Below, piece after piece: positions 14,060 to 22,774 of a stretch of DNA of 26,516 nt. Both the position numbers and the translations under genes were made by a program. How positions within the stretch are numbered: the first letter of the stretch is position 1; every line of letters starts with the position of its first letter. The notes under the pieces are model-generated. The model was not told where the DNA came from and ran no database searches. It worked only from the letters and a program-made list of their open reading frames with translations. The DNA lies in assembly GCA_040755615.1 (NCBI GenBank), contig JBFMAL010000037.1:1-26516 (forward strand). Direction: 5' to 3'. This DNA comes from DYEP01 sp040755615 (GTDB lineage Bacteria; Bacillota; Sulfobacillia; DUSP01; DYEP01).

Positions 14060-15754
14060 ATGAAACAGGATCAGTTCCGGGACTATATCGGGAAGAGGCT
14101 GGTTAATGCAGGTATCATCACGGAAGCCCAGCTCGAGGAAGCGCTGCGGATCCACAACCTGAAGAAGGGGGACAAAGGCCTTCTCGGGCAGACGCTCGTG
14201 AAGATGGGCTTCTGCACGGAGGAGGACATCGCGAAGGTCGTCGCAGAGCGGGCGGGCGTGCCTTTCGTCTCGCTCGAGGGCTATCCCATCGACCCCGCGG
14301 CGATGGCTACCATATCGGCAGACGCGGCCAAGCGCTACAGGGCCTTACCTCTTGCGTTCTCCGATGACAAGCTGGTAGTTGCCATGGAGCGCCCCACAGA
14401 CATCCTGGCCCTGGATGACCTCCGCATATTAACCGGCTTTGATGTGCGTCCGGTCGTAGTCCCTGATAGCGAACTCGAGGAAGCGATCAAACGCTACAGC
14501 CAGGCGAGCGTCGGAGTGGAGCAGAGCGTGGAAGAGGAACCGCAGCACCTGGACACTGGTGTATCCCCGTCAGAGGAACCAGGGGACAAGCCTGCGGTGC
14601 ACCTGGCCAACCTGATCATCACGCATGCGGTGAATGCAGGGGCAAGCGACGTACATATCGAGCTGTATGAGAAGGCCCTCCGGGTCAGGTTCAGGCTTGA
14701 CGGCGTGCTGCACGATATGATGCAACCGCCGAGGAAGATACACGCCTCCCTGGTCTCCAGGATCAAGGTCATGGCCAACATGGATATTGCCGAAAAAAGG
14801 ATACCCCAGGACGGACGGATGACCCTTAAAGTCGAGGGGCGGAATATCGATATCCGGGTGGCGTCGCTGCCTGCCAGCTACGGCGAGCGCCTCACGCTGC
14901 GCCTACTTGACCGCTCAAGCCGGATGATAACGCTGGAAGAACTGGGTGTGGCTTCGGAGACGCTGGAGAAATACAAAAAGACGATTCAGCTGCCTTATGG
15001 TTTCATACTTGTGACGGGCCCCACGGGCAGCGGCAAGAGCACAACGCTTTACGCGAGTCTGGCGGCGGTGGACAGGTCCAGCAAGAACGTTATCACTATT
15101 GAGGATCCGGTCGAATACCGGATCGACAGGGTGAATCAGGTCCAGATCAACCCGAAAGCGGGCCTCACTTTCGCGTCTGGTCTTCGTTCGATTCTAAGGA
15201 GCGATCCCGACATCATCATGGTGGGCGAGATCAGGGACAGGGAGACCGCCGCCATCGCCATAGAATCAGCGCTAACGGGCCACTTGGTCTTCTCTTCTAT
15301 GCATACCAACGATGCGGCCGGGGCCATCAGCCGTCTGGCGGAGATGGAGATCGAGCCCTACCTGACAGCATCGTCGCTGGCGTGTGTGCTCGCTCAAAGG
15401 CTCGCACGGGTGCTCTGCCCGCACTGCCGCGAGCCGTATACCATTACGCGGCAGGAAGCGGAGCGCATCCCTGACCTGCCTCTTGAGGAAAAGGAAGAAG
15501 CTATCACGTTATTCCGCGCCAACCCAAGGGGCTGCATGCGCTGCAGCAACACCGGGTTCCGGGGACGCGTCGGGATATATGAGCTTTTGTTGGTGACTGA
15601 AACGATCCAGAAGCTGACCCTCGAGAGGAAATCCGCGAGGGAAATCAAGGAAGCGGCTGTTTCTGAGGGCATGGTAACACTGCGTCAGGATGGGATGTAT
15701 AAAGTCAGGCGAGGGGTGACCTCGCTTGAGGAAGTGATGAGGGTGATTGTATGA
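14060..15754 (+). CDS. pilB: PilB, type IV pilus extension ATPase
   Basis: The assembly ATPase of the pilus, about 564 residues, acting in the cytoplasm on the PilC platform. The N-terminal MshEN-like domain is seen at roughly residues 1-135 (GKRLVNAGIITEAQLEEALR; LGQTLVKMGFCTEEDIAKVV). The GspE/PilB catalytic domain follows: Asp-box region, Walker A GPTGSGKSTT near residue 320, Walker B IIMVGEIRDRETA near 390, and the His-box THMHTND-like SSMHTNDAAG. A zinc-binding tetracysteine (CPHC ... CMRC) near 455-495 is complete. I prefer ATG 14060 over the TTG at 14030, which has no ribosome binding site; GAGGA abuts the ATG and AAGGGG lies further up. The last codons overlap pilT (ATGA at 15751). 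Confidence 0.95.
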   Translation: MKQDQFRDYIGKRLVNAGIITEAQLEEALRIHNLKKGDKGLLGQTLVKMGFCTEEDIAKVVAERAGVPFVSLEGYPIDPAAMATISADAAKRYRALPLAFSDDKLVVAMERPTDILALDDLRILTGFDVRPVVVPDSELEEAIKRYSQASVGVEQSVEEEPQHLDTGVSPSEEPGDKPAVHLANLIITHAVNAGASDVHIELYEKALRVRFRLDGVLHDMMQPPRKIHASLVSRIKVMANMDIAEKRIPQDGRMTLKVEGRNIDIRVASLPASYGERLTLRLLDRSSRMITLEELGVASETLEKYKKTIQLPYGFILVTGPTGSGKSTTLYASLAAVDRSSKNVITIEDPVEYRIDRVNQVQINPKAGLTFASGLRSILRSDPDIIMVGEIRDRETAAIAIESALTGHLVFSSMHTNDAAGAISRLAEMEIEPYLTASSLACVLAQRLARVLCPHCREPYTITRQEAERIPDLPLEEKEEAITLFRANPRGCMRCSNTGFRGRVGIYELLLVTETIQKLTLERKSAREIKEAAVSEGMVTLRQDGMYKVRRGVTSLEEVMRVIV

Positions 15755-16839
15755 CGACTCAAGAGTTACCTGGTCTTAACGAAATCTTGACGCGAACCGT
15801 CAAGATGGGCGGTTCGGATCTTCACCTGACTGCGGGATTGCCTCCCGTGGTGCGGGTGCACGGAGAACTCAGGCGCATGGACCTGCCACGCCTTTCGCCT
15901 GCGGATATCGAGGCGCTGCTTGCGCCCGCTCTTGATCCCTACCACAGGGAGCAGCTGGATGCCGACTGGGAGCTGGACTTTTCTTACTCCATCCCAGGGG
16001 TGAGCAGGTACCGGGTGAATGTGATGAAGCAGCGCGGATCGCTGGCGGTGGCGTTCCGGGTCGTTCCCATCGGTATACCAAGTTTCGACAGCCTGGGGTT
16101 GCCTCCCATCGTGAAGGAATTCGCCAGGCTCCCCCGCGGGCTGGTTCTGGTGACAGGGCCGACCGGCGCGGGCAAGTCGACGACCCTGGCCTCGATAATA
16201 GGTCTGATTAACGAGGAGCGGAGCGTCAACATCGTTACCATCGAACACCCTATCGAGTTTCTATATACGCACAAGAAGGCCATGATCAAACAGCGGGAGG
16301 TCGGCAGCGACACCAAGTCGTTTGCAGAGGCGTTAAGACGCGTCTTAAGGCATGACCCGGACGTCCTGCTTATCGGTGAGATGCGGGACCTCGAAAGTAT
16401 ATCCATCGCTCTGACTGCGGCCGAGACGGGGCACCTGGTTTTCTCTACCCTGCATACCCAGACGGCGCCGCTCACCATCCACAGGATAGTCGACGTGTTC
16501 CCGGACAGGCTCAGAAATCAGGTGAGCCAGCAGCTGGCAGACTCTCTGCAGGGTATCATTGCGCAGCAGCTCCTGCCTCGCGCCGACGGGGAAGGGCGAG
16601 TCGCTGCAGTTGAGGTACTGGTGAGCACGCCGGCCGTACGCAATCTGATCCGTGAGAACAAGGAGCACCAACTGTATACGGTGATGCAGACGGGAAGGGC
16701 CTTCGGAATGCAGACGATGGACCAGGCGTTGGCCGAGCTATGCTTATCTGGTATTGTTACAAAAGAAGTAGTGCTATCCCGGTGTGTAGACCGGGTTGAG
16801 ATTGAGAGGATGCTCAAGAAAGGCTCAAGGAACGGCTGA
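15751..16839 (+). CDS. pilT: PilT, type IV pilus retraction ATPase
   Basis: The retraction motor that depolymerises pilin and powers twitching, 362 residues as usual for PilT. The N-terminal PAS-like domain contains GGSDLHLTAGLPPVVRVHGE. Walker A is GPTGAGKSTT near residue 138, the Asp-box is VTIEHPIEF, Walker B is LLIGEMRDLESI, and the His-box is FSTLHTQTA. The C-terminal AVRNLIRE is the retraction motif (AIRNLIRE in most PilT proteins). The start overlaps the end of pilB by four bases, so they are co-translated. About 170 bases separate it from pilC. Its presence predicts dynamic, retractile pili rather than a simple secretion pseudopilus. Confidence 0.95.
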   Translation: MTTQELPGLNEILTRTVKMGGSDLHLTAGLPPVVRVHGELRRMDLPRLSPADIEALLAPALDPYHREQLDADWELDFSYSIPGVSRYRVNVMKQRGSLAVAFRVVPIGIPSFDSLGLPPIVKEFARLPRGLVLVTGPTGAGKSTTLASIIGLINEERSVNIVTIEHPIEFLYTHKKAMIKQREVGSDTKSFAEALRRVLRHDPDVLLIGEMRDLESISIALTAAETGHLVFSTLHTQTAPLTIHRIVDVFPDRLRNQVSQQLADSLQGIIAQQLLPRADGEGRVAAVEVLVSTPAVRNLIRENKEHQLYTVMQTGRAFGMQTMDQALAELCLSGIVTKEVVLSRCVDRVEIERMLKKGSRNG

Positions 16840-17031
16840 GTCTGATTTCCCGGCTGGCAGAAGCCGGTTGGACTGGCAAGTACTTGACGCCACGAAACCG
16901 AAAAGATAAGATTAACGTGTAAAAAGCCGTTTAAATACAGTTGAGATGACGCCGTAGACAAAGATAACCTTGGGATACTGAGGATTGAGACCGGGCTCGC
17001 ACCTGAACGGGTGGATATGGGGGTAGGCTGG

Positions 17032-18237
17032 GTGTCCTTGTTTTCTTACGAGGTCCTGGATAAGTCAGGGAACCTGCTGACCGGGAAACTAGAAGCAGAA
17101 CATGAGTTAGCTGCCGCGGACCGCTTGCGGAAGATGGGCTACACGGTTATCGTGGTAGAAAAGGTACGACGTTCCCTCTTGCGGGCAGTCCTCAGCAATC
17201 GCCGGAACGTGAGCACAGGTGAACTTGGCCTTTTCAGCAGACAGCTGGCGGCCATGCTCGCCGCAGGGATCCCGCTGACGCGGAGTCTGTACGCGCTTAG
17301 CGAACAGACTTCTAACCCCACATTGGGGAGCGTGGTGAACGAGGCAGCACGGAACGTGGAAGGTGGGATGGATTTCTCTGAGTCCTTACGGGCTTATCCA
17401 GAAGTGTTCTCGCCGATGTACGTGGATATGGTGAAGGCAGGAGAGGTGGGAGGAGCCCTGGAGGATGTGCTGTTGCGGCTGTCTGAGCAGCTCGAACGCG
17501 ACAGGAGTCTGAAGGATAGTATCAGGGCGGCCACGATGTACCCCATGGCGGTTCTCGCATTCGCAGGCGCAGTTACGCTAATAATACTCCTTTTCATTGT
17601 TCCTGCCTTTGTCAACATGTTCCCACCTGACATAGCCTTGCCCCTTCCTACCAGGGTGATCGTCTCAGTGAGCGAGTCTTTGAGAACGTACTGGTACGTT
17701 TATATGCTGGTGCTCGGCGTCGTCCTGTTCGGGCTGAGGCTTTACCTGGCGAGCGATAGAGGCCGCGACACGTGGGAGAGAATCCGGTTTCGCTTGCCCA
17801 TCTTTGGTGCACTGCTTCACAAGACCACCATCGCACGGATGGCGAGGACTCTTTCTACGCTGCTTTCCGGCGGGGTACCTGTCATACAGGCGCTGGAGGT
17901 AGCAGGGCCCGCCTCAGGGAGCAAGCAGATAGCGGACGCGGTGCTGCTCGCCACTGAAATGGTTCAGGAAGGCCAGAGCCTGGTCGGGCCGTTGCGGCAG
18001 AGCAAGGTTTTTCCCGCAATGGTGACGATGATGGTCGGTGTCGGGGAGGAGACAGGCGAACTCCCCTCAATGCTCGGCCGCGTTGCGGATTTCTATGAAG
18101 CTGAGGTCGCTACCATGTCCAAGCAATTGGCGAGCCTGATAGAGCCCGTTCTTATAGTCACGGTTGGCTGCATCATTGGATTCCTCGTTGTCTCTTTGTA
18201 CCTGCCGATTTTCACGGCCATCACCCAGGTCCGATAG
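17032..18237 (+). CDS. pilC: PilC, inner-membrane platform protein
   Basis: The polytopic platform on which PilB and PilT act. About 401 residues with two T2SSF domains (first around FSRQLAAMLAAGIPLTRSLY, second around MARTLSTLLSGGVPVIQALE) and three hydrophobic segments: MAVLAFAGAVTLIILLFIVP, then YWYVYMLVLGVVLFGLRLYL, and near the C-terminus VLIVTVGCIIGFLVVSLYLP. The N-terminal SLFSYEVLDKSGNLLTGKLE is the usual PilC opening. Start choice is uncertain: GTG 17032 lies 8 bases after GGGGG and puts this opening at the N-terminus; GTG 17011 and ATG 17017 are alternatives. The following sigma factor gene starts 13 bases after the stop, so they are in one transcript. Confidence 0.92.
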   Translation: MSLFSYEVLDKSGNLLTGKLEAEHELAAADRLRKMGYTVIVVEKVRRSLLRAVLSNRRNVSTGELGLFSRQLAAMLAAGIPLTRSLYALSEQTSNPTLGSVVNEAARNVEGGMDFSESLRAYPEVFSPMYVDMVKAGEVGGALEDVLLRLSEQLERDRSLKDSIRAATMYPMAVLAFAGAVTLIILLFIVPAFVNMFPPDIALPLPTRVIVSVSESLRTYWYVYMLVLGVVLFGLRLYLASDRGRDTWERIRFRLPIFGALLHKTTIARMARTLSTLLSGGVPVIQALEVAGPASGSKQIADAVLLATEMVQEGQSLVGPLRQSKVFPAMVTMMVGVGEETGELPSMLGRVADFYEAEVATMSKQLASLIEPVLIVTVGCIIGFLVVSLYLPIFTAITQVR

Positions 18238-18250
18238 GAGCGCAGTCAGG

Positions 18251-18964
18251 ATGGTAAAAGAGCGCACGTCAGATGCAAACCCCGACTTGGAAACGGCGTT
18301 TCGCGCATACCTCCTGACACCCGGCGAGGAACGGCTTGCCGAGCTGGCGGTGGCGGCAGAAAGGCTCATCCGCCACTTCGCCAGTATCTACGCGCCGGAC
18401 CGTGTAAACGAAGATGTGCTTCAGGCCGGATTTGAGGGTCTGTTAAAAGCTGTGGAGAAATACGATGCGAGCAGTGGCTTCACGTTCACCACCTACGCGG
18501 GCCACTGCATCATGGGGGAGATTCGCCATTACGTTAGGAAGGAAGCATCACATCGCAGGCTGGGCTGCATTTCCCGGTTGCAGGACCGGGTCGACCAGGT
18601 AGTCAGTGAGGAGTTTTCAAGGACCGGGACGGTCCCGACCCTGGGTGGTATCGCTGAGTGCGTCAACGTGCGCGAGGAAGGGTTAATCCAGGCGATGACC
18701 GCCGGGTGGGTTTCCCTGGATGAGGTAGACTTAAACCGGATTCACGGCAAAAGGTATGAGAGCTTCCGCCTGCCCATAGAGGACCGGATAGTGCTTGAGC
18801 AGGCGATAGAAAAGCTCAGTGACCTGCAGCGCAAAGTGATCTTCCTGCTCTTTTACCGCGATATGACCCAGGTTGAAGCCGCTCAAGAGCTTGGCATAAC
18901 CCAGCGCAAAGTCTCGCGCCTTTTGCGTAAGAGTCTTGAGCAAATGGCCGAGGCGCTTGCCTGA
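18251..18964 (+). CDS. SigB/SigF/SigG-type sigma factor inside the pil operon
   Basis: A sigma-70 family protein of about 237 residues. Region 2 reads DVLQAGFEGLLKAVEKYDAS, SGFTFTTYAGHCIMGEIRHY and VRKEASHRRLG, the signature of the SigB/F/G class. A region 3 helix lies around PTLGGIAECVNVREEGLIQA, and region 4 carries the helix-turn-helix MTQVEAAQELGITQRKVSRL near the end. The ATG at 18251 has AGGAGCGC about 10 bases upstream; a longer frame opens inside pilC but has no site. It sits 13 bases after pilC and 15 before the first pseudopilin gene, so it is produced with the pilus. It could direct a late step such as pilin or minor pilin expression, or adhesion in a sporulation-related stage. Which promoters it reads is unknown. 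Confidence 0.85.
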   Translation: MVKERTSDANPDLETAFRAYLLTPGEERLAELAVAAERLIRHFASIYAPDRVNEDVLQAGFEGLLKAVEKYDASSGFTFTTYAGHCIMGEIRHYVRKEASHRRLGCISRLQDRVDQVVSEEFSRTGTVPTLGGIAECVNVREEGLIQAMTAGWVSLDEVDLNRIHGKRYESFRLPIEDRIVLEQAIEKLSDLQRKVIFLLFYRDMTQVEAAQELGITQRKVSRLLRKSLEQMAEALA

Positions 18965-18979
18965 TATGGAGGGTGTCCT

Positions 18980-20710
18980 ATGAGGCGCCGGAGGCTTAAA
19001 TGGGTAAAGAACCAGCAAGGGCTCTCGCTGCTTGAGGTAATGGTTTCCCTTACCGTGCTGCTCACCGTAGCCATCGCCTCCATCCCGCTTTTTGTCTTTG
19101 TTACCGAAGCGTCGGATGCCAATGCCTCGAGGCTGGTTGCTACCAAGCTTGCGAGCAGCGTGGTCGAGGAGATCAGGGCACTCCCATACAAGCAGGTCGG
19201 TCTGATCGGTGGAAACCCGGCAGGGCCGGTACCGCATGAGACTACCAGGGAAATCTCGGGCCGCACGTACACGATCAGGACGTACATCATGTGGGTTGAT
19301 GACCCCAGTGACGACGTGGACGGCCGGGACCCATTACCCTACGATTATAAACAGGTGAGGGTCGTCGTTACGTCGCCGGGACTATTCAGAGGAGCGGTAA
19401 CTGCAAGCGCAGAGGTACGCACGCTGGTTGCCCAGGAAGGGGAGGAAGAAGCCTACCCCGGCGGCAATGTGCGAGCGCGGGTCTGGAGAGGCTGGCAGGT
19501 GAATGGGGATCGCCAACCTGTTGCCAATGTCCGCGTAGACCTGACACAGGGCCCGGACGCGCCTCAGACTGCGTGGACTGGCACTTCAGGCGCAGCGCTG
19601 TTTGCATCCTTGAGAGAAGGCGTGTATGTATTAAGACCTGATCCGAGCTTACTGGGGATGATCACCCACCCGATTAATATGGAACTGGAGGCTGAAGTCA
19701 CCCAGGGCGTAACGCTTGAGAGAGAATTCGAGGTGGAGTATCCATGCTGGCTCAGCCTCGAACTCAGGAATAGCCGGACAGGCGATCTGATATCTTCGCC
19801 GGGCATCATCATCCTGCACACACCTTTTGCGGGAAATATTGAAAAGCAGTTCACGGCAGAAATGAACGGTGTTATCGATAAGAGCGTCTTTGGAGGCCTG
19901 TGGCCGGTCGGAGAGGGCTACCCCGGTTACTCCTATGGGTTTTCTGTGCTGGCTGAAGGCTACTTGCCTTATGTCTTAGCCGATGACGAAGCCCCGCCCT
20001 GGGACGGCTCATTTGCTTTCCCGGGGCAGCACAAAAAAGATATCAAGGTGTTCCTGGACCCGGCGACTGCAAGTGTAACAGTGACTGATGCGAACACAGG
20101 CGCACCGGTTGTCGGCGCCACGGTAAAGATATATCTTCATACCTATACTTACGTCTGCGAAGAGGGAGAATCCGGGACGCAGTGCGGATGGGTGGACACG
20201 TGTTCGGGCGCGCCTGTGGCCACTGCACACACGCGGGCCGACGGCAGGGCATCTTTCAACCTGCCGGACAATGACCTGCCCCCATCCGGGGAGCCGGAGG
20301 ACGGGGACAGGTATACCATGTACTGCGTGAAGGTGACTGCAGACGGTTATTTCCAGTCCGAATTAATACATGACGCATTCTGGGTGGCGGGCGGACAGCA
20401 GATGACGGCCGGTGGAGTCGTCTCGAGTTATCCGGTGACCCTGGTGCCACAGCCACGTTTCCGCCGTATTCTGGTGAGAACAGAACGAGCCGACGGGAAC
20501 CCGAGGAACAATGTACGGATCAGAGTGGAGGGACCGGGTGGATACCTGGTTGAGAAGAGGACGGGCTCTGAGGGCTCACCAGGCGAAGCGCTGTTTTCAG
20601 ATCTGGCAGCAGGGCTCTATACCGTCTTCAGAAGGTCGGGTAACAGATGGATTGATCCACGAGTGGTGGATGTGCAAGCGGGCGAGTACACTGTAGTTTA
20701 CCGGTACTGA
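18980..20710 (+). CDS. Large PilV-like minor pseudopilin with carboxypeptidase-regulatory-like repeats
   Basis: A 576-residue protein. The prepilin motif is QQG|LSLLEVMVSL with a 14-residue basic leader and glutamate at position 5 of the mature chain, followed by a hydrophobic helix of about 20 residues. Beyond about residue 150 come several beta-sandwich repeats of the carboxypeptidase-regulatory / SpaA type: RQPVANVRVDLTQGP, then TGAPVVGATVKIYLHTYT with a cysteine-rich insert (C-x6-C-x4-C pattern and one more C), then NPRNNVRIRVEGPGGYLVEK. Each has the usual glycine-rich end such as TSGAALFASLREGVYVLRP and GEALFSDLAAGLYTVF. Ordinary minor pseudopilins have 150-250 residues, so this is three times longer. 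It probably sits at the pilus tip as a stalk or adhesin. ATG 18980 follows GGAGGGTG. Confidence 0.8.
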   Translation: MRRRRLKWVKNQQGLSLLEVMVSLTVLLTVAIASIPLFVFVTEASDANASRLVATKLASSVVEEIRALPYKQVGLIGGNPAGPVPHETTREISGRTYTIRTYIMWVDDPSDDVDGRDPLPYDYKQVRVVVTSPGLFRGAVTASAEVRTLVAQEGEEEAYPGGNVRARVWRGWQVNGDRQPVANVRVDLTQGPDAPQTAWTGTSGAALFASLREGVYVLRPDPSLLGMITHPINMELEAEVTQGVTLEREFEVEYPCWLSLELRNSRTGDLISSPGIIILHTPFAGNIEKQFTAEMNGVIDKSVFGGLWPVGEGYPGYSYGFSVLAEGYLPYVLADDEAPPWDGSFAFPGQHKKDIKVFLDPATASVTVTDANTGAPVVGATVKIYLHTYTYVCEEGESGTQCGWVDTCSGAPVATAHTRADGRASFNLPDNDLPPSGEPEDGDRYTMYCVKVTADGYFQSELIHDAFWVAGGQQMTAGGVVSSYPVTLVPQPRFRRILVRTERADGNPRNNVRIRVEGPGGYLVEKRTGSEGSPGEALFSDLAAGLYTVFRRSGNRWIDPRVVDVQAGEYTVVYRY

Positions 20711-20740
20711 AGTCCGTGCGGGATGGGGGTGATGGTTGCC

Positions 20741-21325
20741 ATGCGACACGGACGTACTCTGGGCAGGGACGGCGGACTTACTATCTTAGAACTTGTAATG
20801 GCGCTTGCGATATTAGCTGCGGCTTTCGGTGTAGCATACCAGTACCTGTACCATGGTTTTGCAGGCTGGGACAGGGTTGCAGCCGTTTCCAGGGCTGAAC
20901 AGGAGGGACGCCTGGCCATCCTGCGGATGGCGGACGAAGTCCGCCAGGCGCAGAAGGCGACGGAGGCTCACGACGCTGTTACCGTGTCAGCGACCCAGCT
21001 GGACATCTACGTTGATATAAACGGGGACGGTCGGCCTGAACTTGTTCGATACCGTCTTGATGAGGGAAGACTCGAGCGTGCGGTTATACCGGCTGAGGGT
21101 AGTCAATTCCCCTACACGTATACCGGCGCGCCCGAGTCTTGTGAGACAGTGGTATCTACGGTGATAAACGGTGATGCAGAGCCGCTGTTCGTGCTGGACA
21201 GCGCCTACCTTCCCCGCCTGGTGGTAAACGTTAACTTGATCATAGATGACGCGTCTGTTCCCCTGTCAAGGCCGATAACGGTGCAGGCGGCCCTGGCGGT
21301 ACGCAGCCGGGGGGTGGCAAAATGA
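20741..21325 (+). CDS. PilW-like minor pseudopilin
   Basis: A minor pseudopilin of about 194 residues. The leader is 12 residues long and the cleavage motif is DGG|LTILELVMAL, with glutamate at position 5. A hydrophobic helix follows (AILAAAFGVAYQYLYHGFAG), then the PilW/GspJ-like pattern SRAEQEGRLAILRMADEVRQ. The C-terminal part is beta-rich, with LDIYVDINGDGRPELVRYRL, a possible calcium-binding DINGDG loop. ATG 20741 is chosen because GGGGGTG lies 9 bases before it; ATG 20723 would give a longer leader and has no site. Its stop overlaps the next start (ATGA at 21322). It likely forms a complex with the neighbouring minor pseudopilins that primes pilus assembly. Confidence 0.82.
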   Translation: MRHGRTLGRDGGLTILELVMALAILAAAFGVAYQYLYHGFAGWDRVAAVSRAEQEGRLAILRMADEVRQAQKATEAHDAVTVSATQLDIYVDINGDGRPELVRYRLDEGRLERAVIPAEGSQFPYTYTGAPESCETVVSTVINGDAEPLFVLDSAYLPRLVVNVNLIIDDASVPLSRPITVQAALAVRSRGVAK

Positions 21326-22716
21326 GATACAGGGTGAAAGAAGAACATGGTCTGGCACTGCCCGTAGCCTTGCTCGTGGTGACTATCATTACTATCCTGG
21401 GGTTTTCCGCCGCTTACATTGTTGATAGCCAGACGCAGATGGGGAACCGTTTTGCAGGCGGCGAAAGGGCACTGTACTTTGCAGAAGCAGGAATACACAA
21501 GTACCTTTGGCATTTGAACAAGAATCCCAAGTACTATGAAGTCCCGGAGGAGGACAAGGGGCCTTCGGAGGCGCGGCTCGGGGTCAATACCCCATTTGAG
21601 GACGGTTTCTATTATCTCGAGATAGAGCCGCCCACAGAGGCGACACCTGTTGTTACCATCAGGTCTACCGGATGGGCCTCCCAAGATCCCTCAAACCGCC
21701 GCACTGTCGAGGTTCAGGTGCGCAAGCGGCAGTTCGTCCAGCAAATTTATATTACCGATCGTGAGGAAACGCCCGACGGACAAGTAGTGTGGTGGATCAC
21801 GGGCGACCATGTCTGGGGACCCTTTCATACCAACGGGACCATCAACATCAACGGCAATCCGGTGTTTCACGATCGCGTCACGTACTCCGGGAGCCTGAAC
21901 ATCGTCCCAGGTAGCAATCCCAAGTTCTTGAATGGAGAGCCGGAGAAGGTTGCGCCCATGGTCCTCCCTCCGTCAAACGCCCAGATCATGCTTCATGCGT
22001 TGAGTGACTACCGCTTTACTGGACGTACCAGCATCATGCTGGACGGAAACCAGCTCAAGATACGCAACAAGAACGGCGCAGTTCAGATCCGGCCCTTACC
22101 CCCAAACGGCGTGATATACGTAGACGGTACAAGCGGCTCCAAGTGGGATCTCAATGCGGGAAACGTGTTTGTATCCGGAACGCTTAACGGCAGGCTAACC
22201 ATCGCAGCGGCCAACAACATCTACATTACCAGCCGGGATCCGACGAACTTCGATTATGGATCGGCCACTGTCACACACGGTATCCGGTATGCTAACGGGA
22301 ATTTTAACCCTAAGGGAGCCATGACCGATGACATGCTCGGTCTGGTCGCGCAGGAGTACGTCCGGATCCTGCACTACGGGTGGTTTGGCAACCCGGCATA
22401 TGACAATACGGATGTCGCTTCGTCGGAGATGACTATTCACGCTACCATCATGGCACTCAACTGGTGCTTTGAATATGAGGATTACAGCTCAGGTAGCATT
22501 AAGTCAAATCTCAACATTGTGGGTTCGGTAATCCAAAAGTATCGCGGAGCCGTGGGAACGTTCGATTCCAAAACCGGGGTCAGGAAGACTGGCTACATGA
22601 AGCACTACACGCACGACCCGAGGCTGGCGTACGACTCGCCCCCGCACTTTTCCGAACCGGTAAACGCTGGATGGGAAATTATGACCTGGCGAGAAATCAC
22701 TGGTTCTTCTCAGTGA
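21322..22716 (+). CDS. PilX-like (GspK-type) pseudopilin with DUF4900-like domain
   Basis: A 464-residue protein. The prepilin site is EEHG|LALPVALLVV with a hydrophobic helix of about 20 residues. Position 5 of the mature chain is valine instead of glutamate, as in GspK/PilX proteins that cap the tip of the pseudopilus. The remainder is a long exported beta-rich domain, with GPFHTNGTININGNPVFHDR and VTYSGSLNIVPGSNPKF near the start of it, resembling DUF4900-type pilus proteins. The central part (FVSGTLNGRLTIAAANNIYI) looks like a repeated parallel-strand fold. It overlaps pilW-like by four bases and precedes pilM by about 60. It is likely exported and located at the pilus tip. Confidence 0.8.
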   Translation: MRYRVKEEHGLALPVALLVVTIITILGFSAAYIVDSQTQMGNRFAGGERALYFAEAGIHKYLWHLNKNPKYYEVPEEDKGPSEARLGVNTPFEDGFYYLEIEPPTEATPVVTIRSTGWASQDPSNRRTVEVQVRKRQFVQQIYITDREETPDGQVVWWITGDHVWGPFHTNGTININGNPVFHDRVTYSGSLNIVPGSNPKFLNGEPEKVAPMVLPPSNAQIMLHALSDYRFTGRTSIMLDGNQLKIRNKNGAVQIRPLPPNGVIYVDGTSGSKWDLNAGNVFVSGTLNGRLTIAAANNIYITSRDPTNFDYGSATVTHGIRYANGNFNPKGAMTDDMLGLVAQEYVRILHYGWFGNPAYDNTDVASSEMTIHATIMALNWCFEYEDYSSGSIKSNLNIVGSVIQKYRGAVGTFDSKTGVRKTGYMKHYTHDPRLAYDSPPHFSEPVNAGWEIMTWREITGSSQ

Positions 22717-22774
22717 TATTTGTTTCTTGGAATCCTTCCGGTTTCAGGCTGACAGGAGGGAGCTGGTAGGGCCC

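Noticed and set aside
16850..16867. Terminator after pilT (CCGGCT / AGCCGG stem)
   Set aside because: The stem is only 6 bp and no T run follows; pilC continues in the same direction 165 bases on.
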